DNA of 64,000 nucleotides from DATFDN01 sp963818725 (GCA_963818725.1 CAWFTU010000014.1:310001-374000), one strand, 5' to 3'; positions 27,925 to 37,545 are shown, numbered from the stretch's first letter. The notes: a model not told the origin generated them from the letters alone. Numbers and translations are program-made.

Positions 27925-28566
27925 GCTGGGCCGGCGCCTCGGCGTGCGACAGGGCACCGCGTGGACGATCAAGCACAAGCTCCAGCAGGTCATGAGGGAG
28001 CGCGACGCCACCAAGCCATTGACCGGACGTGTCGAGATCGACGACGCCTACCTTGGCGGCGAGCGCACGGGCGGCGAGCGCGGCCGAGGGGCGCCGGGAA
28101 AGACGCCGTTCGTCGCCGCGGTCGAGACCACGCCCGAGGGCAAGCCGGTTCGCCTGAAGCTGGGGCGGGTCGCCGGCTTCTGCTGCCGTGCGATTTCCGG
28201 CTTCGCCAAGCGCAGCCTCGATCCAGCTTGTACGGTGGTCAGCGACGGGCTGGCGTGTTTCGCCAGCGTGACCGACGCCGGATGCACCCACCAAGCGATC
28301 AAGACGGGAAGCGGGCCAGCCGCGGCGCGCACGCCGGCCTTCAAGTGGGTCAACACCGCGCTCGGCAATATCAAGGCCGCGATCACCGGCACCTACCGTG
28401 CCATCAGCAGCAAGCACGTGCCGCGCTACCTGGCCGCGTTCGAATACCGCATCAACCGCCGATATGATCTCGCCGCCATGATCCCGCGCCTATGCTGGGC
28501 CAGTGTGCGGACCACGCCCATGCCCTATCGGCTCCTGAAACTGGCTGAGGTTTGTGGGTAATCAGG
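27925..28566 (+). pseudogene. IS1595-family transposase, 5'-truncated
   Basis: About 210 C-terminal residues remain: LGRRLGVRQGTAWTIKHKLQ, RVEIDDAYLGGERTGGERGR, VVSDGLACFASVTDAGCTHQ and KWVNTALGNIKAAITGTYRA, ending at 28561. It is close to the intact protein at 15181. The element's right end GTAATCAGG lies at 28558-28566, overlapping the stop. IS21 copy A removed the 5' third. Confidence 0.88.
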
Positions 28567-28882
28567 AAACCTTGTGGATGGTCTCGAGCGCCAACCGCAG
28601 CCCGTGCTCGCGGATCAGCGCATTGCGCAGGCGCTTGATGCCGAGCTTGCGGGTGCGCCGCAGGTCGAGGATCAGCGCCTCTTCCCGGGCGAAGACCTTC
28701 CGCCTGGGCGAGCGATGTGGCCGGGGGCTTCGGGAGACGAGCCCGGCCTCGCCCTCGGCCTGGTAGCGGCGCCACCATTTGCGCGGCGTCGGGCGTGAGA
28801 TGCCGCAGCGACGGCAAACGATGCCGGCGTCGCCGACCTGCTGATAGAGCCGGATCCAGCCGAGCCGCGCCTTGGCCTCCAT
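28567..28882 (-). pseudogene. IS481-family transposase, N-terminal fragment
   Basis: Starting MEAKARLGWIRLYQQVGDAG, the frame shows the double helix-turn-helix of IS481 (RRCGISRPTPRKWWRRYQAE, SRSPRPHRSPRR) and ends in LALETIHKV, where the IS1595 terminus at 28566 cuts it before the DDE core. A plausible outer repeat (TGTTGTCCATCAAATCC) lies near 28923 on the minus strand. Confidence 0.75.
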
Positions 28883-28939
28883 GATCTCCTCCGTGCGGCC
28901 GGGCGGTGGATTTGATGGACAACGCTGCGCGTTGCCCAC

Positions 28940-29099
28940 AACCCCACCACCGCAGCATCCGCCTCATTCATTGATGAACGACGCCGAGACGATTGCAGGC
29001 TCGTGGGCGGGCGTGAAGCGCAGTTTCCGAACCCCACAAAATGCTGCCTATCGCGCCTGATGCAGTGGCCGATCTGCATCTTCGCGCGTCCCGCCAATG
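28940..29099. other. Unassigned short gap
   Basis: This is the stretch between the presumed IS481 end and the last codons of the integrase remnant. I see no gene or signal in it. Confidence 0.4.
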
Positions 29100-29510
29100 C
29101 TGGGGCTCGCTCCGGCAGATACCTTGCCGAGCTATCGTTCGGCCGCGCGTGCAGATAGCGCCCGGGAGTGGCCACGCTGGCGTGGCCAAGCGTGGCCTGC
29201 ACGAGCGAGATGGACGCGCCACGGTCGAGCGCGTGGCTGGCGTGAGCGTGCCGCAGCTAGTGTGCCGAGACCGCCCCCGACAGGCCGGCCCGCTTGGCGG
29301 CGGCCTTGAGGAGGCGATGCACCTGCGCCACGGTGAGGTGGCCGCGCTTGCCCGAGCGGAACACCGGCTCCCCCTCGCCTGCCCTGCCGCGCAAGGTGAC
29401 CAGCTCAGCCCAGACGCCCGGGGTCAGCAGCACGGCGCGCGTCTTGCCGCCCTTGCCGAACACCGTGACCTGGCCGGCATCGTCGCGGGCCCGCAGGCTC
29501 GCGGTCCTGC
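29100..29510 (-). pseudogene. Tyrosine recombinase/integrase, C-terminal catalytic fragment
   Basis: The minus strand reads VTVFGKGGKTRAVLLTPGVW, VAQVHRLLKAAAKRAGLSGA, then an amber codon at 29257-29259 where family members have tryptophan, and LRHAHASHALDRGASISLVQ, TLGHASVATPGRYLHARP. The H-x-x-R box (written here as LRHAHASHA), the second H (LGHAS) and the tyrosine (GRYLH) of XerC/D-type enzymes are visible. The N-terminal core-binding domain is missing. It may be a relic of an integrative element. Confidence 0.75.
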
Positions 29511-29661
29511 CGACGCGGCGGCGGCGCTGATGCGGATGGTGGAGGGAGCGGCGGACGCGCTTCTGAGCGATCCCAAGGTCCGGGAGACGTATCTAAGCGA
29601 CGCGTAGCCTCGCCGTGCCCGCGGCTTGGCAACGGCCGAAACGGCGCAGTATCGTCCGCGC

Positions 29662-30717
29662 ATGACATCACCGCGCGACCTCGTCCATTTCGTCGGCAGC
29701 GTGCCGTTGCGCGACAGCGAGGAGGTCTTCCGGCGATTGAGCCGGGAGGTCGGAGAATTCGTGAAGCGCCTTCCGGACGGCGAGACGGCCGAGCGGTCCC
29801 GGTGGATCTGGTTTCAGCGCGAGATGCTGGAAGCGCATCCCGCGATGGAGGTGGACCCGACGGCCCCGCCGCTCCGGCTGACGCAATGGGACGGCAAGCT
29901 GCTGCGCGAAACGAAGCTGCTGCGGCTGAAGCCCGAGATCGACCAGGGCACGGTGGCGTTCGACACCGGCTACGATCGCGCGGCGCTCCATTCCCACGAC
30001 GTGTTCAAGGATTTGCGCGCGCAGGGCGCGCTTCCCGCCGGAGTGCGCTTTCAGGTGTCGCTGCCCACCCCGATGTCGCCGGCTTACATGTATGTGAGCC
30101 CGGCGGGCCGTCCGGCCTTCCTCGCCGCCTACGAGCGGTCCTTGCTCGCCGCGCTGCGCCGCATCGTGACGGCGATACCGGCCGGGGATCTCGCCGTCCA
30201 ATTCGATGTCTGCCAGGAGATCCTGGTTTTCGAGAACTATTTCCCCGACCGTCCGCCCGACTACAAGGAGGTGATGTTCGCAACCCTCGGCCGCCTGGGT
30301 GACGCGGTGCCGGAGGCTGCCGAACTTGGCTTTCACCTCTGCTATGGCTCGCCGGCCGACGAGCATCTGGTGCAGCCGCACGATGCCGGCATCCTGGTGG
30401 AAGTGATGAACGGGATCGGCGCCGCCGTGCGCCGGCGCATCGACTACCTGCACATCCCCGTGCCGAAGGACCGGACGGATGACGCCTATTTCGCCCCGCT
30501 GCGCGACTGGAAGCGGCGAGACGGGACGCATCTCTATATCGGCCTGATTCATCATGGCGACGAAGCCGGCGATCAGCGCCGCATCGAAGCGGCGAGGCGG
30601 GCCGTGCCGTGGTTCGGCATCGCCAGCGAGTGCGGCTGGGGACGGAGCGACCCGACCCGCTTGCCCGGCCTGCTGCGCAGCCATCGTCACGCGGCCGAGA
30701 TATTGCAGGCGCGCTGA
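29662..30717 (+). CDS. MetE/UROD-like superfamily protein, function unknown
   Basis: The 351-residue protein from ATG 29662 opens MTSPRDLVHFVGSVPLRDSE. It has a TIM-barrel-like run typical of the cobalamin-independent methionine synthase C-terminal/uroporphyrinogen decarboxylase superfamily: VRFQVSLPTPMSPAYMYV, LAVQFDVCQEILVFENYF, LGFHLCYGSPADEHLV, YLHIPVPKDR and a closing ASECGWGRSDP that resembles the zinc-binding 'N.DCG' end of MetE. Single-domain relatives occur in methyl- and methoxy-compound catabolism, but the substrate here is unknown. A probable solute-binding gene follows after 21 bases on the same strand, which suggests an uptake-and-use operon. An upstream in-frame ATG at 29626 is less likely. 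Confidence 0.65.
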   Translation: MTSPRDLVHFVGSVPLRDSEEVFRRLSREVGEFVKRLPDGETAERSRWIWFQREMLEAHPAMEVDPTAPPLRLTQWDGKLLRETKLLRLKPEIDQGTVAFDTGYDRAALHSHDVFKDLRAQGALPAGVRFQVSLPTPMSPAYMYVSPAGRPAFLAAYERSLLAALRRIVTAIPAGDLAVQFDVCQEILVFENYFPDRPPDYKEVMFATLGRLGDAVPEAAELGFHLCYGSPADEHLVQPHDAGILVEVMNGIGAAVRRRIDYLHIPVPKDRTDDAYFAPLRDWKRRDGTHLYIGLIHHGDEAGDQRRIEAARRAVPWFGIASECGWGRSDPTRLPGLLRSHRHAAEILQAR

Positions 30718-30738
30718 CAGGCAAGTGAGGGCAACCGG

Positions 30739-31954
30739 ATGAGGCGTTTTGCCGCAAGCCTATCAGCCACGGCCCTCCTTGCGATGCTCGCGTCGGGCGC
30801 GCCGCGGGCGCAAGAGTTCGGAGAAGCCCCTCAAGATCGGCGTGCTGACCGACTTGTCCGGCCCGGCCTTCGACGCGACGGGCGAAGGCTCGGTGATCGC
30901 CGCGCAGATGGCCGTTGACGATTACGGCGGCACGGTCCTGGGGCGGCCGATCCAGGTCATCTCCGGCAATGAGCAGATGAAGCCCGATGTCGGCGCCTCG
31001 ATCGCGCGGGAATGGTATGATCGGGAAGGCGTCTCCCTCATAGAGGATGTGCCGGTGTCCTCGGTCGGCCTCGCCGTCCAGCAGGTGGCCCGCGAGCAAC
31101 GCAAGCTCTTCATCACCCAATCGACCCTCACCTCCGATTTCACCGGCAAGTTCTGCTCGCCCTACACCATGCAATGGTCCTTCAACGCTTATGCCCTGGC
31201 CGCGGGCACGGCGCGGACAGTGACCCGGCGGGGCGGCCTGAGCTGGTTCTTTCTCACCGCGGACTACGCCTTCGGCCATTCGCTGGAGCACGACGCGACC
31301 GAGTTCATCAAGAAGAACGGCGGGTCAGTCGTGGGGTCCGTGCGCTACCCCCTCGCGGCGCGCGATCTCACCGCCTTCCTGCTGCAAGCCCAGCAATCGC
31401 ACGCGAAGATCCTCGGGATCGCCGGCGGTCCGCCGGACAATGTCAACTTCATCAAGCTTGGCAGCGAGTTCGGCGTCTACCGGCGCGGCCAGCAATTCGC
31501 CGGGCTGCTCATGCTGATCACCGACATTCACGCCCTCGGCCTCCAGGCCGCGCAAGGCTTGCTGCTCACGACCGGCTTCTACTGGGACAGGGACGATCGG
31601 ACGCGGGCCTGGTCGAAGCGCTTCTTCGAGAAGCGCCACGCCATGCCGACGACCTGGCAGGCCGGCGTCTATTCCTCCGTTCTTCATTATCTCAAGGCGG
31701 TCGCGGTGGTGGGCAGCGACGATCCGCTCAAGGTCGCCGCCAAGATGCGCGAGATGCCGATCGACGATTTCTTCGCCCAGCACGGCCACCTGCGCCCGGA
31801 CGGGCTGATGATGCACGACCTCTATCTCGCGCAGGTGAAGAGCCCCGAGGAATCGAAATACTCCTGGGACTACTACAAGATCCTCGACACCATCCCCGGC
31901 GACGAGGCGTTTCCGCCCCCCGATCCGTCGGTCTGCCCGCTGGACAGGTCCTGA
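30739..31954 (+). pseudogene. ABC-type branched-chain solute-binding protein with signal peptide out of frame
   Basis: The mature part (about 30830-31954) reads KIGVLTDLSGPAFDATGEGS, AVDDYGGTVLGRPIQV, VQQVAREQRKLFITQSTLTS and the C-terminal LAQVKSPEESKYSWDYYKIL, a Peripla_BP_6-type (LivJ-like) receptor. A clear signal peptide begins at ATG 30739 (MRRFAASLSATALLAMLASG, then APRAQE) but lies in another frame; a one-base indel near 30815-30825 separates the two. Without it the protein cannot be exported, unless this is an assembly error. The open frame that does reach the mature part (from 30749) has an arginine-rich shadow N-terminus. No permease genes follow: IS6 DNA begins near 32079. Confidence 0.75.
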
Positions 31955-32078
31955 CGCCGGGCGCGACCGTGTTGCATAGAGCAGGAGTGCGGACGCAAGG
32001 GCCCCAACCCTGTCTGCTTTCAAGCGATACGGACATAGTTCGGACGTCCCAGCTCCAGCATGTGGTTGAGCGCCATTG

Positions 32079-32386
32079 GCAAGTTGGCGGTCACTGGTCG
32101 GAACGAGCTAGCCGGGCCATGCTGGTCCGATGACGCCAGAGCCCGCGATCTACCCCGGCTACCGCTTCCCGGCAGAGATCATCCGCCACGCCGTCTGGCT
32201 CTACCACGTCTTCAGCCTGAGCCTGCGCGACGTGGAGCTGATTCTGGCCGAGCGGGGTATCACCGTCACCCGCGAGAGCATCCGGCAGTGGTGCCTCAAG
32301 TTCGGCGTCGACTTTGCCCGCAAGCTCCGTCGGCGTCGGCCAAAGCCGGGCACCACCTGGCACCTCGATGAGGTGTATCTGCGCAT
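32079..32386 (+). pseudogene. IS6-family element and transposase, 3'-truncated (copy 1)
   Basis: From ATG 32130 the frame reads YRFPAEIIRHAVWLYHVFSL, IRQWCLKFGVDFARKLRRRR and KPGTTWHLDEVYLRM, the first ~86 residues of an IS6 transposase up to the first catalytic aspartate. The terminus of the next IS6 (GGCGTTGTCAGG at 32387) then cuts it. The outer end, similar to GGCATTGTCAACTTCGTGG, lies at about 32079. Confidence 0.8.
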
Positions 32387-33582
32387 GGCGTTGTCAGGTT
32401 GGCGTGCCGTCGTCGGCATGGCAGCCTGCTCGGTATGACGACCTCGCCCCATCCTTATCGCGGCTTCCGCTTTCCGGCCGAGATCATCGAGCACGCGGTC
32501 TGGCTGTATCATTGCTTCGGCCTCAGCCTGCGTGACGTCGAGACGGTCCTGGCCGCCCGCGGCGTGGTGGTCAGCTATGAGAGCATCCGCGCGTGGGGCC
32601 GGCGGTTCGGCCAGCTATTCGCCAACGCGCTGAAGCGGCGCCGGCCGCGACCGGGCGATAAATGGTTCATGGATGAGGTGTTTATCCGCATCCGCGGCAA
32701 GCTGCATTACCTCTGGCGCGCTGTCGACCAGGACGGACACGTGCTCGATATCCTGGTGCAAAGCCGGCGCAACGCCAAAGCGGCCAAGCGCTTCTTTCGC
32801 AAACTGCTCAAGGGCTTACAGTACGTTCCGCGGGTGATCGTCACCGATAAGCTCAAGAGCTATGCCGCAGCGAAGCGGGAAATTCCGCCTGGCGTTGAGC
32901 ACCGACAAAGCCGCTACCTCAACAACCGGGCCGAGGTGTCGCACCAACCGACACGACGACGAGAACGGCAGATGCAGCGCTTCAAGTCAGCCCGTCAGGC
33001 CCAGCGTTTCCTCTCCAGTCATACTAAATCCGGGTGATAGGTTCGGCTTAGAGTGGCGGCTGCGCGGAGCGGGCCTATGCCGCGGGCGGTTGAACGGGGG
33101 GATGATGGCACGGATTGCCGAGCACCTGAGTGTGGCGGAACTGGCGGCGCGGTTCCGCGCGGCGCAAACCGTGACCGAGGCGCGGCACACCCAGGCGATT
33201 TGGCTGCTGGCGCAGGGCCGCACGGTGGTCGAGGTGGCCGGGGTGCTGGCGCTCACGCCGCGCTGGGTGGAGGCGGTGGCGGCGCGCTACAACGCACGCG
33301 GCCCGGCGGCGCTGGGCGATGGGCGGCGGCGGAACGGGCGAGCAGCGAGCGTGCTGACCGAGGCGGTGCTGGCCGCCCTGGCCGAGCGGCTGCGTGAGCC
33401 GCCCGAGGACGGCGGGCTATGGAGTGGCCCCAAGGTGGCGGCCTGGATGGCGCGGCACCTCAAGCTGTAGATCGGCGTGGAAGAAGGACCCTGTTTGAGG
33501 GGTGATCGGCGTCCAAACGGGACCCCTCTGGCGGTGGGGTTCACGGTGGCTTCCGGGATGATCGGGGGCCGGGTTTGGGACG

Positions 33583-35148
33583 TTGGTCGTGGAGACGGTC
33601 GCGAAGATCCGCCGGGCGTATTTCGTTCAAGGCAAGGCGATCAAGGCGATCTGCCGCGAGCTGCGGGTCTCGCGGAAGGTCGTGCGGAAGGTGCTGCGAT
33701 CGGAGGCGACCGAATGCCGCTACCGGCGCGACCACCAGCCGATGCGGCGGATTGGGCCGTGTCAGGACGAGCTCGATCGCCTGCTTGCGGTGAATGAGGC
33801 GAAGCCGAACCGCGAGCGGCTGACGCTGACCCGCATATTCGAGGAGCTGCGCGGGCTCGGCTACGAGGGCGGCTACGACGCGGTGCGTCGCTATGCGCGA
33901 GGCTGGCAGCGTGACCGCGCGACGACATCGGTGGACACCTTTGTTCCGCTGAGCTTTGCGCCCGGCGAGGCGTATCAGTTCGACTGGAGCCATGAGATCG
34001 TGCTGACCAATGGCACGACCGTGACGGTGAGGGTGGCCCACGTCCGGCTATGCCACAGCCGGATGCTGTTTGTGCGGGCCCATCCGCGCGAGACGCAGGA
34101 GATGGTGTTCGACGCGCACGATCGGGCATTCGCCTGCTTCAGAGGTGCCTGCACACGCGGCATCTACGACAACATGAGGACCGCGGTGGACGCGGTCTTC
34201 GTCGGCCGCGAGCGTGCCTACAATCGCCGCTTTCTGCAGATGTGCAGCCACCACCTGGTCGAGCCGGTTGCCTGCACCCCCGCTTCGGGCTGGGAGAAGG
34301 GACAGGTCGAGAACCAGGTCGGGCTGGTGCGCGAGCGGTTTTTCACGCCGCGGCTGCGGGTGAAGAGCTACGACGAACTGAATGCCTGGCTGCTCGACCA
34401 GTGCGTCGCGCATGCCAGGGCGCATCGCCATCCCGAGATCCGGGAGCGGACGATCTGGCAGATGTTCGAGGCCGAGCGGCCCTGCCTTGTTCCCTACGCC
34501 GGGCGGTTCGACGGGTTCCACGCGGTGCCCGCCTCGGTGTCCAAGACCTGCCTCGTGCGGTTCGACAACAACAAATACTCGGTCGCCGCAAACGCCGTCG
34601 GCCGGCCTGTCGAGATCCGGGCCTATGCCGAGCGGATCGAGCTGCGCCAAGCCGGGCGCCTCGTCGGTGAGCATCGGCGTTGCTTCGGGCGGGACCAGAC
34701 GGTGTTTGATCCCTGGCACTATGTGCCGGTTCTGGCCCGCAAGCCGGGGGCGCTGCGCAACGGGGCGCCGTTCAAGAACTGGGTTCTGCCGTCCGGACTG
34801 GAGCGGATCCGCCGCAAGCTCGCCGGGTCCGCTGACGGCGACCGGCAGATGGTCGCCATCCTCGCCGCGGTGCTGAGCGACGGGCTCCCAGCGGTGGAGG
34901 CGGCCTGTTTGGCGGCGCTGCGCGAGGGCGTCCACTCCGCCGATGTCGTTCTCAACATCCTGGCCCGCCGCCGCGAGCCGGAGTTGGCACCGGTCACGAT
35001 CATCACCCCGAACGCGCTGAAGCTGCGGCACGCGCCTGCTGCCGATTGCGCCCGCTATGACAGCCTCAGGAGTGCCTTTGATGGAACGTGCCGAGATCCT
35101 GGCGACGATGTCCGAACTGAAGCTCTACGGCATGAGGGCTGCGTTTGA
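33583..35148 (+). CDS. istA: IS21 transposase IstA (copy B, intact)
   Basis: The 521-residue product has an N-terminal helix-turn-helix (KAIKAICRELRVSRKVVRKV), the DDE core AYQFDWSHEIVLTNG, GIYDNMRTAVDAV and GWEKGQVENQVGLV, and the C-terminal beta domain KTCLVRFDNNKYSVAANAVG. Its 3' end overlaps istB by about 68 bases, so the two are translationally linked. I take GTG-type start context at 33583 as given by the longest frame. Confidence 0.92.
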   Translation: MVVETVAKIRRAYFVQGKAIKAICRELRVSRKVVRKVLRSEATECRYRRDHQPMRRIGPCQDELDRLLAVNEAKPNRERLTLTRIFEELRGLGYEGGYDAVRRYARGWQRDRATTSVDTFVPLSFAPGEAYQFDWSHEIVLTNGTTVTVRVAHVRLCHSRMLFVRAHPRETQEMVFDAHDRAFACFRGACTRGIYDNMRTAVDAVFVGRERAYNRRFLQMCSHHLVEPVACTPASGWEKGQVENQVGLVRERFFTPRLRVKSYDELNAWLLDQCVAHARAHRHPEIRERTIWQMFEAERPCLVPYAGRFDGFHAVPASVSKTCLVRFDNNKYSVAANAVGRPVEIRAYAERIELRQAGRLVGEHRRCFGRDQTVFDPWHYVPVLARKPGALRNGAPFKNWVLPSGLERIRRKLAGSADGDRQMVAILAAVLSDGLPAVEAACLAALREGVHSADVVLNILARRREPELAPVTIITPNALKLRHAPAADCARYDSLRSAFDGTCRDPGDDVRTEALRHEGCV

Positions 35149-35812
35149 CGAGATCATCTCCACGGCGGTGAAGCGCCAGCACGAGCCGCAGCGCGTCGTC
35201 GGCGATCTGCTGACCGCGGAGGTCACCGAGAAGCACGCCAGATCGATCCGATACCAGATCACCATCGCCAAGCTGCCGCTGGCCAAGGATGTCGACGGCT
35301 TCCGCTTCGACAACACGCCGATCAACGAGACCCTTGTCCGCGACCTCGCCAGCGGCAACTTTCTCGCCAATCAGCGCAACGTCGTGCTGGTCGGCGGAAC
35401 CGGCACCGGCAAAACCCATCTCGCCATCGCGCTCGCCCGGGCCTGTATCCGCGACGGTGCGCGTGGCCGGTTCTTCAACGTCGTCGATTTGGTCAACAGG
35501 CTCGAGGCCGAGGGGCGATCCGGACGCCAGGGCCGCCTGGCCGAGTATCTTTGCCGCAAGGACTTCGTCGTGCTCGACGAACTCGGCTACCTGCCGTTCG
35601 CCCACTCCGGCGGCCAGCTGCTGTTCCATCTGATCAGTCGTCCCTACGAGCAAACCTCTGTGATCGTGACAACCAACTTGGCGTTTGGCGAATGGCCGAG
35701 CGTGTTCGCGGGCGACGCCAAGATGACCACCGCGCTGCTCGATCGACTGACCCACCACTGCGACATCGTCGAGACCGGCAACGAAAGCTGGCGGTTCAAG
35801 AACAGGGCCTGA
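35081..35812 (+). CDS. istB: IS21 helper ATPase IstB (copy B)
   Basis: The product has about 243 residues from ATG 35081, which has AGGAG eight bases upstream. Walker A is GGTGTGKTH and Walker B VVLDELGYL. It ends ETGNESWRFKNRA. It works with the overlapping istA. Confidence 0.92.
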   Translation: MERAEILATMSELKLYGMRAAFDEIISTAVKRQHEPQRVVGDLLTAEVTEKHARSIRYQITIAKLPLAKDVDGFRFDNTPINETLVRDLASGNFLANQRNVVLVGGTGTGKTHLAIALARACIRDGARGRFFNVVDLVNRLEAEGRSGRQGRLAEYLCRKDFVVLDELGYLPFAHSGGQLLFHLISRPYEQTSVIVTTNLAFGEWPSVFAGDAKMTTALLDRLTHHCDIVETGNESWRFKNRA

Positions 35813-36894
35813 TTCCCCATCCCGCCGCGGCTTGCACCGGTGGGTCCACAGGCACCCCCGCGCGCCGCTGCGCAGCCTCCCGTGGGCACTCCGCGGCGCG
35901 CGGGTCCCCCTATGGGCTACCGGCACAAGCCGCTCTCAACGGGGTCCCTTTTGAACGCCGATCGGGGGTCCCTTTTGCAAGCCGATCGACACCTCAAGCT
36001 GGAGCGGGTGCATCCGCAGCGCGGCTGGGAGGCGCTGAAGCGGCTCGGCTGGTCGGTGCAGACGCCGCGCCCGCGCCATCCGCGGGCCGCTGATCCGGAG
36101 GCGCGGGCGGCCTTCGCAAACAGGTTGACGTTGCCGTTGCGCAAGCACGGGCGGCGCACCCGGAACAGCCGGTCGAGGTCTGGGCGGAGGACGAGCACCG
36201 CCTCGGCCTGAAGCCGATCCGCCGCCGGGTCTGGGCCAAGGCCGGCGCACGCCCAACGGCGCTGGGTCATCACCGGTTCCAGTGGCTGCACGTCGCGGCC
36301 TTCGTGCAGCCGAGCAGCGGCGAGACGGTCTGGTATCTCTGCACCCGCATCAACAAGCCGGCCTTCGAAACCCGGCTCGCCGCCTTCGCCCGCGAGAGCG
36401 GGGCGGGACGCCGACGCCACATCGTCCTCGTGCTGGACAACGCCGGCTGGCACGGCCCCAAGGGCTTGGCCGTGCCGGACGGGATCACGCTGGTGTTCCT
36501 GCCTCCCTACAGCCCGGAACTCCAACCCGCTGAGCGGCTCTGGCCGCTGCTCGACGAGGCGGTGGCCAACAAGCACTTCCCCACCCTGGCCGACCTCGAT
36601 GCCGCCATCGCCGAACGCAGCACCCGCCTCGACCCCAGCATGATCCGTCCGCACACCAGCTTCCACTGGTGGCCAAAGCCGGTTCAGCCGAACTAATCAG
36701 CCGGATTTGGTATGACAGCCGGATCCACAACCACTTCCAGCTTCGCCGTCATCGCCTATCCGCCGGTGAACACCGCCAAGCTCGCGATACGGCCTTCCGC
36801 ACCTGGCGCGACGCGGCCAGGGTGCCGATGGCTGCGTGACGCAAAGTGGTCGCAGCGCTGATTGCTGCCAGCCCACCGTCAAGTTGACAACGCC

Positions 36895-37545
36895 CCTGCA
36901 CCACCGCGGCATTCTCCGTCGCCCCCTCCAACAGGCCGAGCGGATGTTTGACGCCCGCGGCATCGATGCCAACAGCGTCAGGTCGCCGCTGATGTGCAAC
37001 CCGTCGACTTGGATCGCCAGAAGATCGAGCTGCGAGAGGTCGCTGGCCATCCATTCGCGCATGCGCTCAGCCGACAGCGCGACGAACCGGCGCGACACCG
37101 CCGACTTCGAAATACCCGCCCCGGGCGGAGCCACGATATCGCTCCCCGGCAGCCGCACTGCGCGCCCGTAGCGGCGCGTGGAGACGTTGATCAGCATCAG
37201 GTTCATCGCCCAGCGTCCAAGCCACGCCTCGGCCTGCGCTGCCCCCCAGCTTGGCAGCGACAGCTCGTCACCGCCCTCGCGGGCACGTACGCGCGGTCGC
37301 TCGACCGCCACGTTGCCGCCGTGGAAGCCCAGCTTGCCCACCGTGCGGCCCCAGCGATAGCCGCGTCGCCCGGCGCTCCTCCCGTATCGCGCACCGCAAA
37401 GCGCCGCGGCGTCCCGCTCCATCATCTCGGCCAGCGTGGCGATACCGGCCGCCAGGCAGAAGTGCTCAAAGCTGGACTCCACATCATCCCACGCCTTCTC
37501 AAGCTGGAAGGCGACAAACCTGGTTGCCGTGCTATCCTTCTTCAT
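36895..37545 (-). pseudogene. IS256-family transposase, N-terminal half
   Basis: From ATG 37545 the frame reads FVAFQLEKAWDDVESSFEHF, GYRWGRTVGKLGFHGGNVAV, ELSLPSWGAAQAEAWLGRWA and LDLLAIQVDGLHISGDLTLL, the first half of an IS256 mutator-type transposase with the first catalytic aspartate (QVDGL). It shifts frame near 36975 (then KHPLGLLEGATENAAVV) and is cut by the IS6 end at 36894. Confidence 0.8.

Larger units (their letters stand above)
33466..35991 (+). mobile_element. IS21-family element, copy B (2526 bp)
   Basis: It is flanked by the perfect 8-bp duplication CCTCAAGC (33458-33465 and 35992-35999) in the IS630 transposase gene. The ends are TGTAGATCGGCGTGG and TGTCGATCGGCTTGC. Both istA and istB are open, so this is the intact copy. 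Between istB and the right end (35858-35904) is a GC-rich hairpin with 11-12-bp arms (CCGCGCGCCGC / GCGGCGCGCGG). Confidence 0.93.
33102..36696 (+). pseudogene. IS630-family transposase, interrupted by IS21 and frameshifted
   Basis: The first part (33102-33465) reads MARIAEHLSVAELAARFRAA and WSGPKVAAWMARHLKL. It resumes at 36000 with ERVHPQRGWEALKRLGWSVQ, loses one base near 36117, and continues in the next frame with VEVWAEDEHRLGLKPIRRRV, IVLVLDNAGWHGPKGL and VFLPPYSPELQPAERLWPLL. Catalytic residues are intact but the gene is doubly broken. Confidence 0.88.
33023..36711 (+). mobile_element. IS630-family element interrupted by IS21 (copy B)
   Basis: The termini are ACTAAATCCGGGTGATA and, read inward from 36711, ACCAAATCCGGCTGATT. 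The 2-bp target duplication AT (33021-33022 and 36712-36713) restores the IS6 reading frame exactly when the element is removed. Without IS21 it is about 1155 bp. Confidence 0.85.
32435..36839 (+). pseudogene. IS6-family transposase interrupted by IS630
   Basis: From ATG 32435 it reads YRGFRFPAEIIEHAVWLYHC, KWFMDEVFIRIRGKLHYLWR, RVIVTDKLKSYAAAKREIPP and QMQRFKSARQAQRFLSSH up to 33022. It resumes at 36714 in frame (DSRIHNHFQLRRHRLSAGEH) to the stop at 36839. All DDE residues are present in the halves. A shorter fragment of the same transposase is at 44752-44997. Confidence 0.88.
32387..36894 (+). mobile_element. IS6-family element containing IS630 containing IS21 (copy 2)
   Basis: The ends are GGCGTTGTCAGGTTGGCG (left) and GGCGTTGTCAACTTGACG (right, read inward from 36894). 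Removing the IS630 leaves ~817 bp, the normal IS6 size. Flanking octamers CTGCGCAT and CCTGCACC differ, and the left neighbour (IS6 copy 1) and right neighbour (IS256) are both cut at its ends. This is what IS6-type replicative transposition with adjacent deletion leaves behind. Confidence 0.85.

Noticed and set aside
17064..29259. Stop-codon recoding, suggested by in-frame TAG (17064-17066, 29257-29259) and TGA (23969-23971) in recognisable genes
   Set aside because: All three are in otherwise damaged or truncated genes, and both codons end intact genes in the window, so they are ordinary nonsense mutations.
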